A DNA stretch of 64,000 nt from JBOEGW01 sp050633625 (lineage in GTDB: Bacteria; Pseudomonadota; Alphaproteobacteria; Rhodobacterales; Rhodobacteraceae): assembly GCA_050633625.1 (NCBI GenBank), contig JBOEGW010000007.1:310001-374000 (forward strand), in the 5' to 3' direction. A model generated the notes under the pieces. That model did not search any database. It saw only the letters and a program-made list of their open reading frames with translations, and had not been told where the DNA came from. Positions 8,668 through 17,428 of this stretch are shown piece by piece (the first letter of the stretch is position 1; each line of letters begins with the position of its first letter). Position numbers and translations under genes: made by a program.

Positions 8668-8735
8668 AAGATCACTCCTAAAGGGTTATCGGTGCTTTGT
8701 CGCTTTGGGGCAAGAGGCTGCTCGGCAACAGCGCG

Positions 8736-9743
8736 TTAAACGCTGCCACCTGTCATAATCGCGCGAAATTCCGCTTCCAGAGCCTCGATTTCCGCCGGTT
8801 CAGGCGCGTTGCGCCAGTCCAGCGCCGCATCCGCCCGCGATTGCGCAATGTCGCTCATCGTGCCCGCCGCTTGCGCAACTTCGACCATATCGTCCATCTG
8901 CCCATTGCAGTGCAAAATGATGTCACAGCCCGCCGCCAACGCCGCCTCACTGCGCGCCGACAACGGCCCGCTGAGCGCTTGCATCGAAATATCATCCGAC
9001 ATCACAAGCCCACCAAAGCGGATCTTGTCGCGAATATAGGCCATGACCACCGGGCTGGTGGTGGCGGGCAACTGCGGGTCGATATCGTCATAAACAACAT
9101 GCGCCGTCATCGCGATCGGCAACCCGCGCACGCTTTCAAACGCCAAGAAATCCGACACCCGCAGCGCCTTTGCCTTCGCCGCGACGCGGGGCAATTCAAG
9201 GTGGCTATCCGCAGTGGCGCGCCCATGGCCGGGAATGTGTTTGACCACCGGAAGCACGCCACCATCAATCAACCCAGAGGCAACAGCCCCCGCAATTTCC
9301 GCCACATGCACAACATCATCGCCATAACAACGGTTGCGCAAAATCTCATGGGTGTCCGGCTGCACCAAATCCAGCAATGGCGCACAATTGCCATCAATCC
9401 CGACCTTGCGCAGCTCATCCGCGATAATGCGATAGCGCAGATACATCGAGCGCGGCGCGTCTTTTCGGTTCAGTTCAACCTGCTCCAGCGCGGGCAACCA
9501 ATCGCGCCAATGAGGCGGCTTGAGGCGCGCAACGCGCCCGCCCTCTTGATCAATGAAAATCGGCGCATCATGGCCCGCAGCTTCGCGAATTTCCGTGGTC
9601 AGCCATTGCAGCTGCTCAGGATCCTCGACGTTGCGCGCAAACAGGATAAACCCCCAAGGCTGGATGTCGCGAAAGAAATCCCGCTCACGGCGCGTCAGGC
9701 GCAGCCCTTCGCAGCCAAATATAACAGCGCCTTGATTGGCCAT
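8736..9743 (-). CDS. nagZ: Beta-N-acetylhexosaminidase NagZ
   Basis: Glycoside hydrolase family 3 enzyme of cytoplasmic peptidoglycan recycling; removes GlcNAc from anhydro-muropeptides. The 335-residue protein carries the GH3 signatures FIDQEGGRVARL (about 62-73), KHIPGHGRATADSH (166-179; the His of this loop is the unusual catalytic acid/base of NagZ) and SDDISMQAL (241-249, nucleophile Asp). Its ATG overlaps the stop of the SPOR gene (TAATG), indicating coupling of two cell-wall-related genes. Confidence 0.96.
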   Translation of the reverse strand: MANQGAVIFGCEGLRLTRRERDFFRDIQPWGFILFARNVEDPEQLQWLTTEIREAAGHDAPIFIDQEGGRVARLKPPHWRDWLPALEQVELNRKDAPRSMYLRYRIIADELRKVGIDGNCAPLLDLVQPDTHEILRNRCYGDDVVHVAEIAGAVASGLIDGGVLPVVKHIPGHGRATADSHLELPRVAAKAKALRVSDFLAFESVRGLPIAMTAHVVYDDIDPQLPATTSPVVMAYIRDKIRFGGLVMSDDISMQALSGPLSARSEAALAAGCDIILHCNGQMDDMVEVAQAAGTMSDIAQSRADAALDWRNAPEPAEIEALEAEFRAIMTGGSV

Positions 9744-11188
9744 TAACGGGTCACCACAGGGATACAGGCCGCTTTGCCTGCCATCAAAGCCGAACAGAAG
9801 CGGCGCGCATCCGACACATCGTCAAAGCCCATTGCCCGAAGCCGGTAAAAGGTCTTGCCGCCGGATTGCGCCTTTTCGATCACGCGTTTCTTGCCCTCAA
9901 GATACTCATCAAAGCGTCCTGCCAGCTTGTCCCACTCGCCGCGTGCAACCTCTTGGCTGTCAAAGGCGCCAAGCTGCACAAGGCGGGTGCCTTTGGGAAT
10001 TGAGGTTGCTGCAACCTCCGCCACATTCGCCACTGGCGCATCCGCGCTGGCAAGCGGCGCAGCCGTAGGGTTTGCGCTCGCGCGCGTCACAAGACTTGCC
10101 GGACGGCGCTGGGGCACGGGCGACACATTAACGCCCGCCACGCGCGCAACAGCTGCGGGCGCTGGCTCGTCCTCAGCCTCCCCCAGTACCGCCGCAACAC
10201 GCGCCGCCGCCGCCTCTTGTTCCAACTGCTCCGTCTGAGCCGCCGTGACAGCGTCAATTTCATCACCAGACAGCGGGGTCGCGCCCCGGGTGATCGCTTC
10301 AACAAAGGCCTGCGCTGCCGCAGCAGTCCCCTCGCCTGTCAAATCGGCACTGATCGCGTTCAATGTTTCTTGCGGCACATCCGCTTGCGCCAAAATTTCT
10401 TCATCGGCCTCAGCACTGCGCGTACGCGGGCGCACCGGCGCATCCGCCTCCGTCAGCGCCTCAGCGCCCGGCGCCAACATCACATGATTGGCCGGTCCTT
10501 CCGCCACGCCCCCCGCTGCAACAGCATTCACCGCCAAACCCTGGTGGTCAGCGGCCTGCCCGCCCGGCTCCTCAGGTTGCACGCGCATTGGCCCCTCAAG
10601 AGCCGCCACGACCGGGACATCCGATGCATCGCGCACAGCAAGATTATACCCCCAAACGCCAAGACCAACGATAAGCGCCAAAGACAACGCCGCCCCGGCC
10701 CCATTGACGATCTTCGCCACACGCGGGTCTTGTGCTGGCGCTTCCGCCATAAGCGGCGCGTCATACATAGGGGCCTGAGCTGTGGGATGAGTTGGCTGCT
10801 GCATGTGCTGCGGCGCGTAGCCTTGCTGTTGTGGCTGATTGTGCCACCCCGCAGCCGCCTGAGCGGGATGAGGCTGCGCTTGATAGTCTGACTGATACTG
10901 TTGCGCGGCCTGTGGGGCAGATGGCTGCTGGGGCAGCGCATGGTGCTGCCCGTGTTGCTGGCCGTGTTGCTGGCCGTGTTGCTGCCCGTATTGCGGCGCA
11001 TTGGTTTGCGCGGCCTGCTGCGGCGCAGATGGCTGTCGTGTTTGAAGCACAGGCTGTTGCTGACCAAAGGGAGTCGGCGCCCCCCACTCTCCTTGTGGTG
11101 CGGCTGCCCCTGGGACCGCCCCCTCCTGATGCCCGTGATGCGCGGGATCGAATGCGGACCCGGATGAGTTCCAACCTTGATGTGCCAT
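9743..11188 (-). CDS. SPOR-domain cell-envelope protein
   Basis: A 481-residue predicted single-span inner-membrane protein. The N-terminal ~150 residues are cytoplasmic-looking and rich in Gln, His, Pro and Ala. One transmembrane helix (AALSLALIVGLGVWGYNLAV) lies near residues 170-190. A long Ala/Glu-rich linker follows, and the last ~80 residues form a SPOR domain (RLVQLGAFDSQEVARGEWDKL), which binds denuded peptidoglycan at division sites. ATG at 11188 has GAGG seven bases upstream; GTG at 11200 is an alternative. It sits between argS and nagZ, as is common in the order. Confidence 0.9.
   Translation of the reverse strand: MAHQGWNSSGSAFDPAHHGHQEGAVPGAAAPQGEWGAPTPFGQQQPVLQTRQPSAPQQAAQTNAPQYGQQHGQQHGQQHGQHHALPQQPSAPQAAQQYQSDYQAQPHPAQAAAGWHNQPQQQGYAPQHMQQPTHPTAQAPMYDAPLMAEAPAQDPRVAKIVNGAGAALSLALIVGLGVWGYNLAVRDASDVPVVAALEGPMRVQPEEPGGQAADHQGLAVNAVAAGGVAEGPANHVMLAPGAEALTEADAPVRPRTRSAEADEEILAQADVPQETLNAISADLTGEGTAAAAQAFVEAITRGATPLSGDEIDAVTAAQTEQLEQEAAAARVAAVLGEAEDEPAPAAVARVAGVNVSPVPQRRPASLVTRASANPTAAPLASADAPVANVAEVAATSIPKGTRLVQLGAFDSQEVARGEWDKLAGRFDEYLEGKKRVIEKAQSGGKTFYRLRAMGFDDVSDARRFCSALMAGKAACIPVVTR
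10948..10995 (-). repeat. Four 12-bp tandem units in the SPOR gene
   Basis: Four consecutive 12-bp units of the form GSCCGTGTTGCT (the last diverged) encode a GQQH-type repeat in the Gln/His-rich N-terminal region. Copy number should be prone to slippage, changing the length of a disordered segment without shifting frame. Confidence 0.85.
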
Positions 11189-11284
11189 TGCCTGCCTCAC
11201 TCCGACTTCTTGCGCCCCAAAAAGAAGCGCGCGCCGGTATACTGCTTATTGCCTCGCTCGCGCCCGGCTCAGCAGCACTTGTGA

Positions 11285-13006
11285 TCAGCGCATTTCCTCA
11301 GCCGGAACGACCCCAAGAATACCAAGACCCGCCGAAATCACAACGGAAACAGCCCGTGGCAGCGCTATTTTCGCGGCTGTTGCATCCGAGTCACCCTCTT
11401 GAATGAACCGCAAGGATGCGCTGTCGTTCCCTTTGTTCCACAAGGCGTGGAAATCCGAGGCAAGCTCGTAAAGATAAAAGGCAATCCGGTGTGGCTCATG
11501 GGTGCGCGCCGCGATTTCCACAAGGCGTGGCCATTCCGCGAGCTTTGCTGCCAATCGCACCTCCGCCTCATCTTCGATCAACGGCACATCGCTCAAAACC
11601 ACCCCAGCAGCCTCGGCCTTGCGCAAAACCGAGTGCACCCGCGCGTTGGCGTATTGCACGTAGAACACAGGGTTGTCGCGCGACTGTTCGGTGACTTTCG
11701 CGAAGTCAAAATCAAGTGGCGCGTCGTTCTTTCGCGTCAGCATCACAAACCGCGTCACATCCGGGCCAACCTGATCGACAACATCGCGCAAGGTGACAAA
11801 CGTACCAGCCCGCTTTGACATCTTGAACGGCTCTCCGTTCTTGAACAGCTTCACAAGCTGCACAAGCTTGATATCAACAGGCACCTTGCCATCCGACAGC
11901 GCGCCAACCGCCGCCTTCATCCGCTTCACATAGCCCCCGTGATCGGCTCCAAACACATCAATAAGCGCGTCGAACCCTCTGGAAACTTTGTCATAATGGT
12001 AAGCAATGTCGGGCGCGAAATAGGTCCACGCCCCATCCGATTTCATAATGGGGCGGTCCACGTCATCGCCATATTCAGTTGACTTGAATAGGGTCTGCTC
12101 GCGCGCTTCCCAATCCTCCGGCAGTTTGCCCTTGGGCGGCTCAAGCGTGCCTTTGTAGATCAAACCCTTGGCACGCAAATCATCAATGGCCGCCTCGATT
12201 TTACCGGTCCCATAAAGCGATTTCTCGGAGTAAAACTCGTCCATCGTCACCCCAAGCGACGCCAAATCCTCGCGGATCAACACCATCATCGCTTGGGTCG
12301 CGAACTCGCGCACCTCCTCGAGCCAAAACTGCTCACCCTTATCCACAAAGGCATCGCCAACCTTGTCCTTGAGCGCCACACCGACATCGATCAAATAGTC
12401 GCCCGGATAGGTTCCATCCTCAAACGCGACCTCTTGCCCATGCGCCTCCAAATACCGCAAATAGACCGAACGCGCGAGCACATCGACCTGCGCGCCACCA
12501 TCATTCACATAGTATTCGCGCGTCACATCATGGCCGGAATACTCAAGCAAAGACGCCAAAGCATCGCCAAACACAGCGCCCCGGGTGTGCCCCACATGAA
12601 GTGGACCTGTCGGATTGGCCGACACATATTCCACGTTGATCTTGCGCCCCTGCCCCATGGCGGATTTCCCATAGTCAGCATCGCTCAAAATCCCAGTGAC
12701 CAACCCGGTCCAAGCTGCGCCATCAAGCCGCAGGTTCAAGAACCCCGGCCCCGCCACCGCTGCGGATGTAATGCGCGCATCCGCGCTCAACTTGAGCGCC
12801 AAAGCCTCCGCAATATCGCGCGGTTTTTTCTGTGCGGGCTTAGCCAAAACCATCGCCGCATTGGTCGCCATATCCCCATGTGCTGCGTCTCGTGGCGGCT
12901 CAACAGCCACATTCGCAAAGTCCAACCCCTGCGGCAAAACACCCTCTTCGGTGAGCGCCACAAGGCTATCAATTACAAGCGCACGGATATCGGCAAACAG
13001 GTTCAT
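11285..13006 (-). CDS. argS: Arginyl-tRNA synthetase
   Basis: Class I aminoacyl-tRNA synthetase charging tRNA-Arg. The 573-residue product has an Arg-tRNA-synthetase N-terminal domain, the HIGH-type motif HVGHTRG within NPTGPLHVGHTRG, the KMSKR motif in PFKMSKRAGTFV, and a DALR anticodon-binding domain at the C-terminus (YVQYANARVHSVLRKA). ATG at 13006 has AAGG about eight bases upstream; the ATG at 13012 would sit almost on top of it. It lies between dgt and the SPOR gene. Confidence 0.96.
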   Translation of the reverse strand: MNLFADIRALVIDSLVALTEEGVLPQGLDFANVAVEPPRDAAHGDMATNAAMVLAKPAQKKPRDIAEALALKLSADARITSAAVAGPGFLNLRLDGAAWTGLVTGILSDADYGKSAMGQGRKINVEYVSANPTGPLHVGHTRGAVFGDALASLLEYSGHDVTREYYVNDGGAQVDVLARSVYLRYLEAHGQEVAFEDGTYPGDYLIDVGVALKDKVGDAFVDKGEQFWLEEVREFATQAMMVLIREDLASLGVTMDEFYSEKSLYGTGKIEAAIDDLRAKGLIYKGTLEPPKGKLPEDWEAREQTLFKSTEYGDDVDRPIMKSDGAWTYFAPDIAYHYDKVSRGFDALIDVFGADHGGYVKRMKAAVGALSDGKVPVDIKLVQLVKLFKNGEPFKMSKRAGTFVTLRDVVDQVGPDVTRFVMLTRKNDAPLDFDFAKVTEQSRDNPVFYVQYANARVHSVLRKAEAAGVVLSDVPLIEDEAEVRLAAKLAEWPRLVEIAARTHEPHRIAFYLYELASDFHALWNKGNDSASLRFIQEGDSDATAAKIALPRAVSVVISAGLGILGVVPAEEMR

Positions 13007-13136
13007 GGTCATGTCCTTTAAAGAGCGCCTTCGCGTTTATCACGCTGAACACAGTGGTCAACGTCGATCAACCGCGCATCCGCCCCCTTTCTGCGCTATA
13101 AGTTTATGAAACAGCCCCGTCAGAGACGCGCGGCCC

Positions 13137-13185
13137 TTTCGCCCTTCCTTGTTTCAAAAATACCTCCGCCGGAGGCGCATCTCGC
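13137..13185 (+). repeat. Dispersed intergenic palindromic repeat, copy 1
   Basis: Contains CCTTCCTTGTTTCAAAAATA followed by the palindrome CCTCCGCCGGAGG. It lies just 3' of dgt and upstream of argS. It is one of seven related copies in this window; the closest match is the copy at 34461-34500. Confidence 0.75.
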
Positions 13186-13187
13186 CG

Positions 13188-14351
13188 TTAAGCGCTGTAT
13201 TCAGGAAGTTCGCCCGCCGCTGTCAGTTTCGCATGGGTTTCAAAGGCGAAACGATCCGTCATCCCGGCAATGTAATCCGCCACATACCTTGCCAAAGCTG
13301 TTGTGTCGCCCTGCTCTGGCAGCTCAGCGCGCCACGCCACGGGCAAATGCCACGGCTCGCGCATAAACAAAGGAAACAAATCCTCAATCACCCGCGTCAC
13401 CCGCGCGCGCATAGCAACAACCGAAGGCGCGCGGTACATGCGGGCAAATAAGAACGCCCTGATCTGCTTCAAATCGGCAAAAAGCGCCGGTGAAAACTGC
13501 ACAACAGCATGCCCCGCCGCGCGAATATCCTGCGCCGAGGCCGGGTTCAATTCACCAATCAGCCGCTTTGACGTGGTCAACACATCTTCCACCATCACCC
13601 CAAACACCCGGCGCAAGGCCTCATGCTGTCGGCGCGATGCCTCAAGCCCCGGATACAGCCGATCCACCTCGCCAAAGCACGCGCCTATGATTGGCAACTC
13701 ACAGATCTCCTCCACCGTGAACAGCCCCGCGCGCAGCCCATCGTGCAAATCGTGATTGTTATAGGCCACATCATCGGAAATCGCGGCAACCTGCGCTTCA
13801 CCACTGGCATAGGTGCCAAGTTCAAGATCATGGTGCGCGTCATACTCCGCCAAAGCATAAGGCAGCGCCCCCACCACAGGTCCGTTATGTTTCGCAATGC
13901 CTTCAAGGGCTTCCCAGGTGAGGTTCAACCCATCCCACTGTGCATAATGCCGCTCAAGTGAGGTCACGATCCGCAACGCCTGCGCGTTGTGGTCAAACCC
14001 ACCATAGGGCTTCATCATGGCGTCCAAAGCATCTTCGCCCGTGTGCCCAAATGGCGTGTGCCCCAGATCATGCGCCAAAGCCACTGCCTCGGTGAGGTAT
14101 TCGTCAAACCCCAACACCCCCGCAATCGTGCGCGCCACCTGCGCGACCTCAATGGAATGGGTCAACCGTGTGCGATAGTAATCGCCCTCATGTTCGACAA
14201 ACACCTGAGTTTTATGTTTGAGGCGGCGAAAGGCGCTGGCATGGATGATCCGATCACGGTCGCGCTGAAACGGCGAGCGAAAAGCGCTTTCGCTCTCTGG
14301 GTAGAGCCGCCCACGGCTTTCATTCGGTTTACACGCAAAAGTGGCTGTCAT
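13188..14351 (-). CDS. dgt: dGTPase-like HD-domain triphosphohydrolase
   Basis: Probably hydrolyses dNTPs to nucleoside plus triphosphate. The 387-residue protein has the HD metal-binding signature: H in RTRLTHSIEVAQ (about 63-74) and HD in ALAHDLGHTPFGHTGEDAL (about 95-113), plus the leading segment SPFQRDRDRIIHASAFRRL. The length matches the shorter family lacking the E. coli insert. I placed the start at 14351 (MTATFACKP). It is divergent from the Fe-S carrier at 14431 and likely heads the leftward argS/nagZ/scpAB run, with a 180-bp gap containing a repeat. Confidence 0.93.
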   Translation of the reverse strand: MTATFACKPNESRGRLYPESESAFRSPFQRDRDRIIHASAFRRLKHKTQVFVEHEGDYYRTRLTHSIEVAQVARTIAGVLGFDEYLTEAVALAHDLGHTPFGHTGEDALDAMMKPYGGFDHNAQALRIVTSLERHYAQWDGLNLTWEALEGIAKHNGPVVGALPYALAEYDAHHDLELGTYASGEAQVAAISDDVAYNNHDLHDGLRAGLFTVEEICELPIIGACFGEVDRLYPGLEASRRQHEALRRVFGVMVEDVLTTSKRLIGELNPASAQDIRAAGHAVVQFSPALFADLKQIRAFLFARMYRAPSVVAMRARVTRVIEDLFPLFMREPWHLPVAWRAELPEQGDTTALARYVADYIAGMTDRFAFETHAKLTAAGELPEYSA

Positions 14352-14430
14352 GGGGGCCTCGCTGCCTTGCCGCTGGAACATACACCCCCTATATTCCATT
14401 GTGCGAACAAGGAAAACACGAGGTGCGAAA

Positions 14431-14760
14431 ATGGACCTGACCCTGCCCCCAACCGTGACAGAACGCGCTTTTGCGCGGCTTGAAGAGATCGGCGCGCATG
14501 ACACCGGCAAAGCGCTGCGCGTGGCCGTTGAAGGGGGCGGCTGCTCTGGGTTTCAATACGAAATCTCGTTGGATGATCCTGCCGAAGGCGACATGGTGCT
14601 TGAAGGCGCTGGTCAACAGGTGGTGATTGACGAGGTCTCTTTGCCTTTTCTGACAGGCGCTGTCATTGATTTCACCCAAGAGCTGATCGGGGCGCGGTTC
14701 GTGATCAACAACCCAAACGCCACTTCGTCTTGCGGCTGTGGCACCTCCTTTTCAATGTAA
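14431..14760 (+). CDS. erpA: A-type iron-sulfur carrier protein (ErpA/IscA family)
   Basis: A 109-residue HesB/IscA-family protein that binds and hands over Fe-S clusters. The three conserved cysteines are present: Cys38 in GGGCSGFQY, and Cys101 and Cys103 in SSCGCGTSF. ATG 14431 has AGGTG upstream. It is divergent from dgt, an arrangement I recognise from other Rhodobacteraceae. Whether it is functionally ErpA or another A-type carrier cannot be decided from sequence alone. Confidence 0.93.
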   Translation: MDLTLPPTVTERAFARLEEIGAHDTGKALRVAVEGGGCSGFQYEISLDDPAEGDMVLEGAGQQVVIDEVSLPFLTGAVIDFTQELIGARFVINNPNATSSCGCGTSFSM

Positions 14761-14979
14761 TGGTATAAGCGGCGGGCGGCTGCTTGCGGAGCGTCTCGAT
14801 GCGCTGTTTCAGGTCGAGCCGAAGAAGGAACACGCCCGCCTTTGGTTCATGGACACGCCGCGCGGGCTGTTCGTGGCGGGGCCAGCCTTTGCAGCGGCGC
14901 GCTCCCCCTGCCGACCTAGCGCAAAAGGCCCTTCGATAGACCTTCATAAGCGAGGCCTTCAAAAGCGAGTATGACAGCG

Positions 14980-15147
14980 TCATGGGGGCCAGCCCCCATA
15001 CCCCCGAGATATTTTTGAACCAAAGAAGGGCGAACCGGCATCGCTCTCGGAGAGGCGTGTTGGAGCCACAGGCCGAGAAGAAAGGCTCTGCACTGGATGC
15101 CGTTCCGCGCGCCAGCCGTTCACCAGATTGAGTTTCAACATCTTCAT
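14980..15147 (-). CDS. Possible small protein, 55 residues, unknown
   Basis: The ATG at 15147 is preceded by GAGGAG at ideal spacing (five bases), unusually strong for a random frame. The product begins MKMLKLNLVNGWRAERHPVQ and continues with Ser/Arg/Pro. Its last third runs through the dispersed repeat at 14983-15030, so the C-terminus is encoded by repeat DNA. It is divergent from the RACo-like gene (47 bp between starts). No family recognised. Confidence 0.4.
   Translation of the reverse strand: MKMLKLNLVNGWRAERHPVQSLSSRPVAPTRLSESDAGSPFFGSKISRGYGGWPP
14983..15030 (-). repeat. Dispersed intergenic palindromic repeat, copy 2
   Basis: On the minus strand it reads CCTTCTTTGGTTCAAAAATA, then a C/G-rich hairpin with arms TGGGGGC and GCCCCCA around TG. 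Same core as the copies at 33019, 34461 and 45680. Confidence 0.75.
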
Positions 15148-15194
15148 GAAATCTCCTCGCTTGCGCGGGCGGCTCTGGGCGTTACAAGGAACCC

Positions 15195-17237
15195 ATGAGC
15201 GAGACAAGCGACCCTTTGGTGATTTTCACCCCCTCCGGCAAACGCGGACGCGTGGCCCCTGGCACCTCCGTTTTGGATGCGGCGCGGGCACTTGGCGTTG
15301 ACCTTGATAGTGTCTGCGGCGGGCGTGGTGTCTGTTCGAAGTGTCAGGTTGCGCCTTCATTTGGGGCCTTTTCCAAGCATGGCATCACGGCGCATGAAAG
15401 CGCGTTATCTCCCATCAATGCCGTTGAGGAGCGTTATGATCGCGTGCGCGGGCTGATCCCCGGTCGCCGCCTTGGCTGTCAGGCGAAGGTGCTTGGCGAT
15501 ATGGTCATTGATGTGCCCGCCACGAGCCAAGTGCACAAACAGGTGGTGCGCAAACGTGCCGAGGCGCGCGACATCACCTTGGACCCAACTGTGCGGCTTC
15601 ATTATGTCGAGGTGGAGCAGCCTGACATGCACCATCCAAGTGGTGATCTTGATCGGCTTAAATCTGCGCTCATGACCGAAATGGCGCTTGAGGATTTGGA
15701 CCATGACGTCCACCTCCTTGCCGGTTTGCAAAAGACTTTGCGCCAAGGCAAATGGGCGGTCACGGCAGCTGTTCATACGGGGCATGGGGCTCAGGATCGG
15801 CCGAGGCTTGTGGCGCTTTGGCCGGGCTATCACGAGGGGCTTTTTGGTGTCGCGATCGACCTTGGCTCCACAACAATTGCCGGGCATTTGGTCGATTTGA
15901 CGACTGGCGAGGTCTTGGCGTCCTCCGGGTTGATGAACCCGCAAATTCGGTACGGCGAAGACCTGATGTCGCGCGTGTCCTATGCTATGATGAACCCGGG
16001 CGGCGCGCAGGAAATGACAGTCGCCGTGCGCGCGGGCCTCAACACCCTCATCACTGAACTTGCCTCTGAGGCCGAGGTGGAGCTGAGCGCCATTTTGGAT
16101 ATGAGCGTGGTGATGAACCCCGTCATGCACCACCTGTTCTTGGGCCTTGATCCCTATGAGCTGGGCCAAGCCCCCTTTGCCCTCGCCACCGGTGCGGCGC
16201 AAAACCTGCGCGCAACAGATCTCGACCTCACAATCGCGCCCGGCACGCGGGTTTATGTCTTGCCGCTGATTGCAGGTCATGTTGGCGCGGACGCGGCTGC
16301 GGTTGCGCTGTCTGAAGCGCCCTATCGCTCGGATGAGCTTGTGTTGATTGTCGATGTGGGCACGAATGCGGAGCTGCTCCTGGGCGACAAATCGGGCGTT
16401 CTTGCCTGCTCCTCCCCGACTGGCCCCGCCTTTGAGGGGGCGCAGATTTCATCCGGGCAACGCGCCGCCCCGGGCGCCATCGAACATGTGGAAATTGACC
16501 CGACCACAGGAACGCCCCGCTTCAAGGTGATTGGCGCGGATATGTGGTCTGATGAGGATGGCTTTGCCGAGGCCACCGCCGAAACCGGCCTGACCGGGAT
16601 TTGTGGTTCTGGGATTATCGAGGTGATGGCAGAGCTGCGCATGGCCGGGCTGCTGGATGCCTCCGGGCTGATCGGCTCCAAAGAGGCCACGGGCTGCGCG
16701 CGCTTGATCCCCGATGGGCGCACGCAAGCTTATGTCTTGTTCGAAGGGGACGAGAAAAGCGCACGCATTACCGTCACGAATGGTGACGTGCGCGCGATCC
16801 AAATGGCGAAGGCGGCGCTCTATGCGGGCGCGCGACTTTTGATGGACAAACGGGGCGTGGATCACGTGGACCGGGTGGTGCTTGCTGGGGCCTTTGGGGC
16901 GCATATCTCCGCCAAACACGCGATGGTATTGGGTATGATCCCCGATTGTGCGCTGCCGCATGTGACATCGGCGGGCAACGCCGCAGGCACGGGCGCGCGC
17001 ATTGCCCTGCTCAACCGCGAAGCGCGCCGCGAAATCGAGGCCGAAGTGCAAAAGATCGTCAAGACTGAAACCGCCGTTGAGCCGCGTTTTCAAGAGCATT
17101 TCGTCAATGCCTCCGCGCTGCCCAACGCCGCCGACCCCTTTCCTGAACTCGCCAAAATCGTGACGCTCCCCATGCCCAACTTCAACGCGGGCGCTTCAGG
17201 TGGTGCGCGCGCAAGGCGGCGAAAACGGCCCACTTGA
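15195..17237 (+). CDS. RACo-like corrinoid-activation protein (2Fe-2S ferredoxin plus ASKHA domain)
   Basis: A 680-residue protein. Residues 1-100 form a plant-type [2Fe-2S] ferredoxin domain with Cys41, Cys47, Cys50 (CGGRGVCSKC) and Cys95. The rest is the DUF4445/RACo ATPase of the ASKHA fold: AIDLGSTTIAGHLVDL near residue 220, VDVGTNAEL near 386, and VLAGAFGAHIS near 562. Family members reductively reactivate Co(II) corrinoid proteins of methyltransferase systems (glycine betaine, methoxy compounds, methyl-THF) using ATP. No corrinoid protein or methyltransferase is adjacent here, so the partner is unknown. A Lys/Arg-rich tail (ARARRRKRP) ends the protein. Confidence 0.88.
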   Translation: MSETSDPLVIFTPSGKRGRVAPGTSVLDAARALGVDLDSVCGGRGVCSKCQVAPSFGAFSKHGITAHESALSPINAVEERYDRVRGLIPGRRLGCQAKVLGDMVIDVPATSQVHKQVVRKRAEARDITLDPTVRLHYVEVEQPDMHHPSGDLDRLKSALMTEMALEDLDHDVHLLAGLQKTLRQGKWAVTAAVHTGHGAQDRPRLVALWPGYHEGLFGVAIDLGSTTIAGHLVDLTTGEVLASSGLMNPQIRYGEDLMSRVSYAMMNPGGAQEMTVAVRAGLNTLITELASEAEVELSAILDMSVVMNPVMHHLFLGLDPYELGQAPFALATGAAQNLRATDLDLTIAPGTRVYVLPLIAGHVGADAAAVALSEAPYRSDELVLIVDVGTNAELLLGDKSGVLACSSPTGPAFEGAQISSGQRAAPGAIEHVEIDPTTGTPRFKVIGADMWSDEDGFAEATAETGLTGICGSGIIEVMAELRMAGLLDASGLIGSKEATGCARLIPDGRTQAYVLFEGDEKSARITVTNGDVRAIQMAKAALYAGARLLMDKRGVDHVDRVVLAGAFGAHISAKHAMVLGMIPDCALPHVTSAGNAAGTGARIALLNREARREIEAEVQKIVKTETAVEPRFQEHFVNASALPNAADPFPELAKIVTLPMPNFNAGASGGARARRRKRPT

Positions 17238-17271
17238 CGCCCCGAACCCCATAGCCTAAATCAGCCCCTAC

Positions 17272-17345
17272 GCGGGTGTAGCTCAATGGTAGAGCAGCAG
17301 CTTCCCAAGCTGAATACGAGGGTTCGATTCCCTTCACCCGCTCCA
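17272..17345 (+). tRNA. tRNA-Gly (anticodon CCC)
   Basis: A 74-nt gene with acceptor arms GCGGGTG/CACCCGC, then T and encoded CCA. The anticodon loop TTCCCAA gives CCC, and the T arm is GAGGG-TTCGATT-CCCTT. The anticodon stem GCAGC/GCTGA has one G-A mismatch at 27:43. The overall sequence closely resembles E. coli tRNA-Gly(CCC). Confidence 0.96.
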
Positions 17346-17428
17346 ATCTCTCAGATGATCGCCCATTTGCTCGCTCCCGCCGCCGCGTTCCTCTTGCCAA
17401 GCGCGAGAATTGCGACGACATAGCGCGT

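Larger units (their letters stand above)
14761..15194. other. 434-bp intergenic region between erpA and the RACo-like gene
   Basis: Contains an intergenic palindromic repeat (14983-15030) and a possible small antisense gene (14980-15147). The first 200 bp keep a coding-like composition; an open frame at 14738-14974 contains a plausible-looking segment (RLLAERLDALFQVEPKKEH) but starts inside erpA in another frame and has no ribosome site. I cannot assign it; it may be a remnant. Confidence 0.4.

Noticed and set aside
10948..10995. CRISPR-like repeat array
   Set aside because: Units are directly tandem, 12 bp, without spacers, and encode an in-frame GQQH repeat.
14738..14974. 78-codon plus-strand frame overlapping the end of erpA
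   Set aside because: Starts inside erpA in another frame and lacks a ribosome site; a gene remnant is possible but not supportable.
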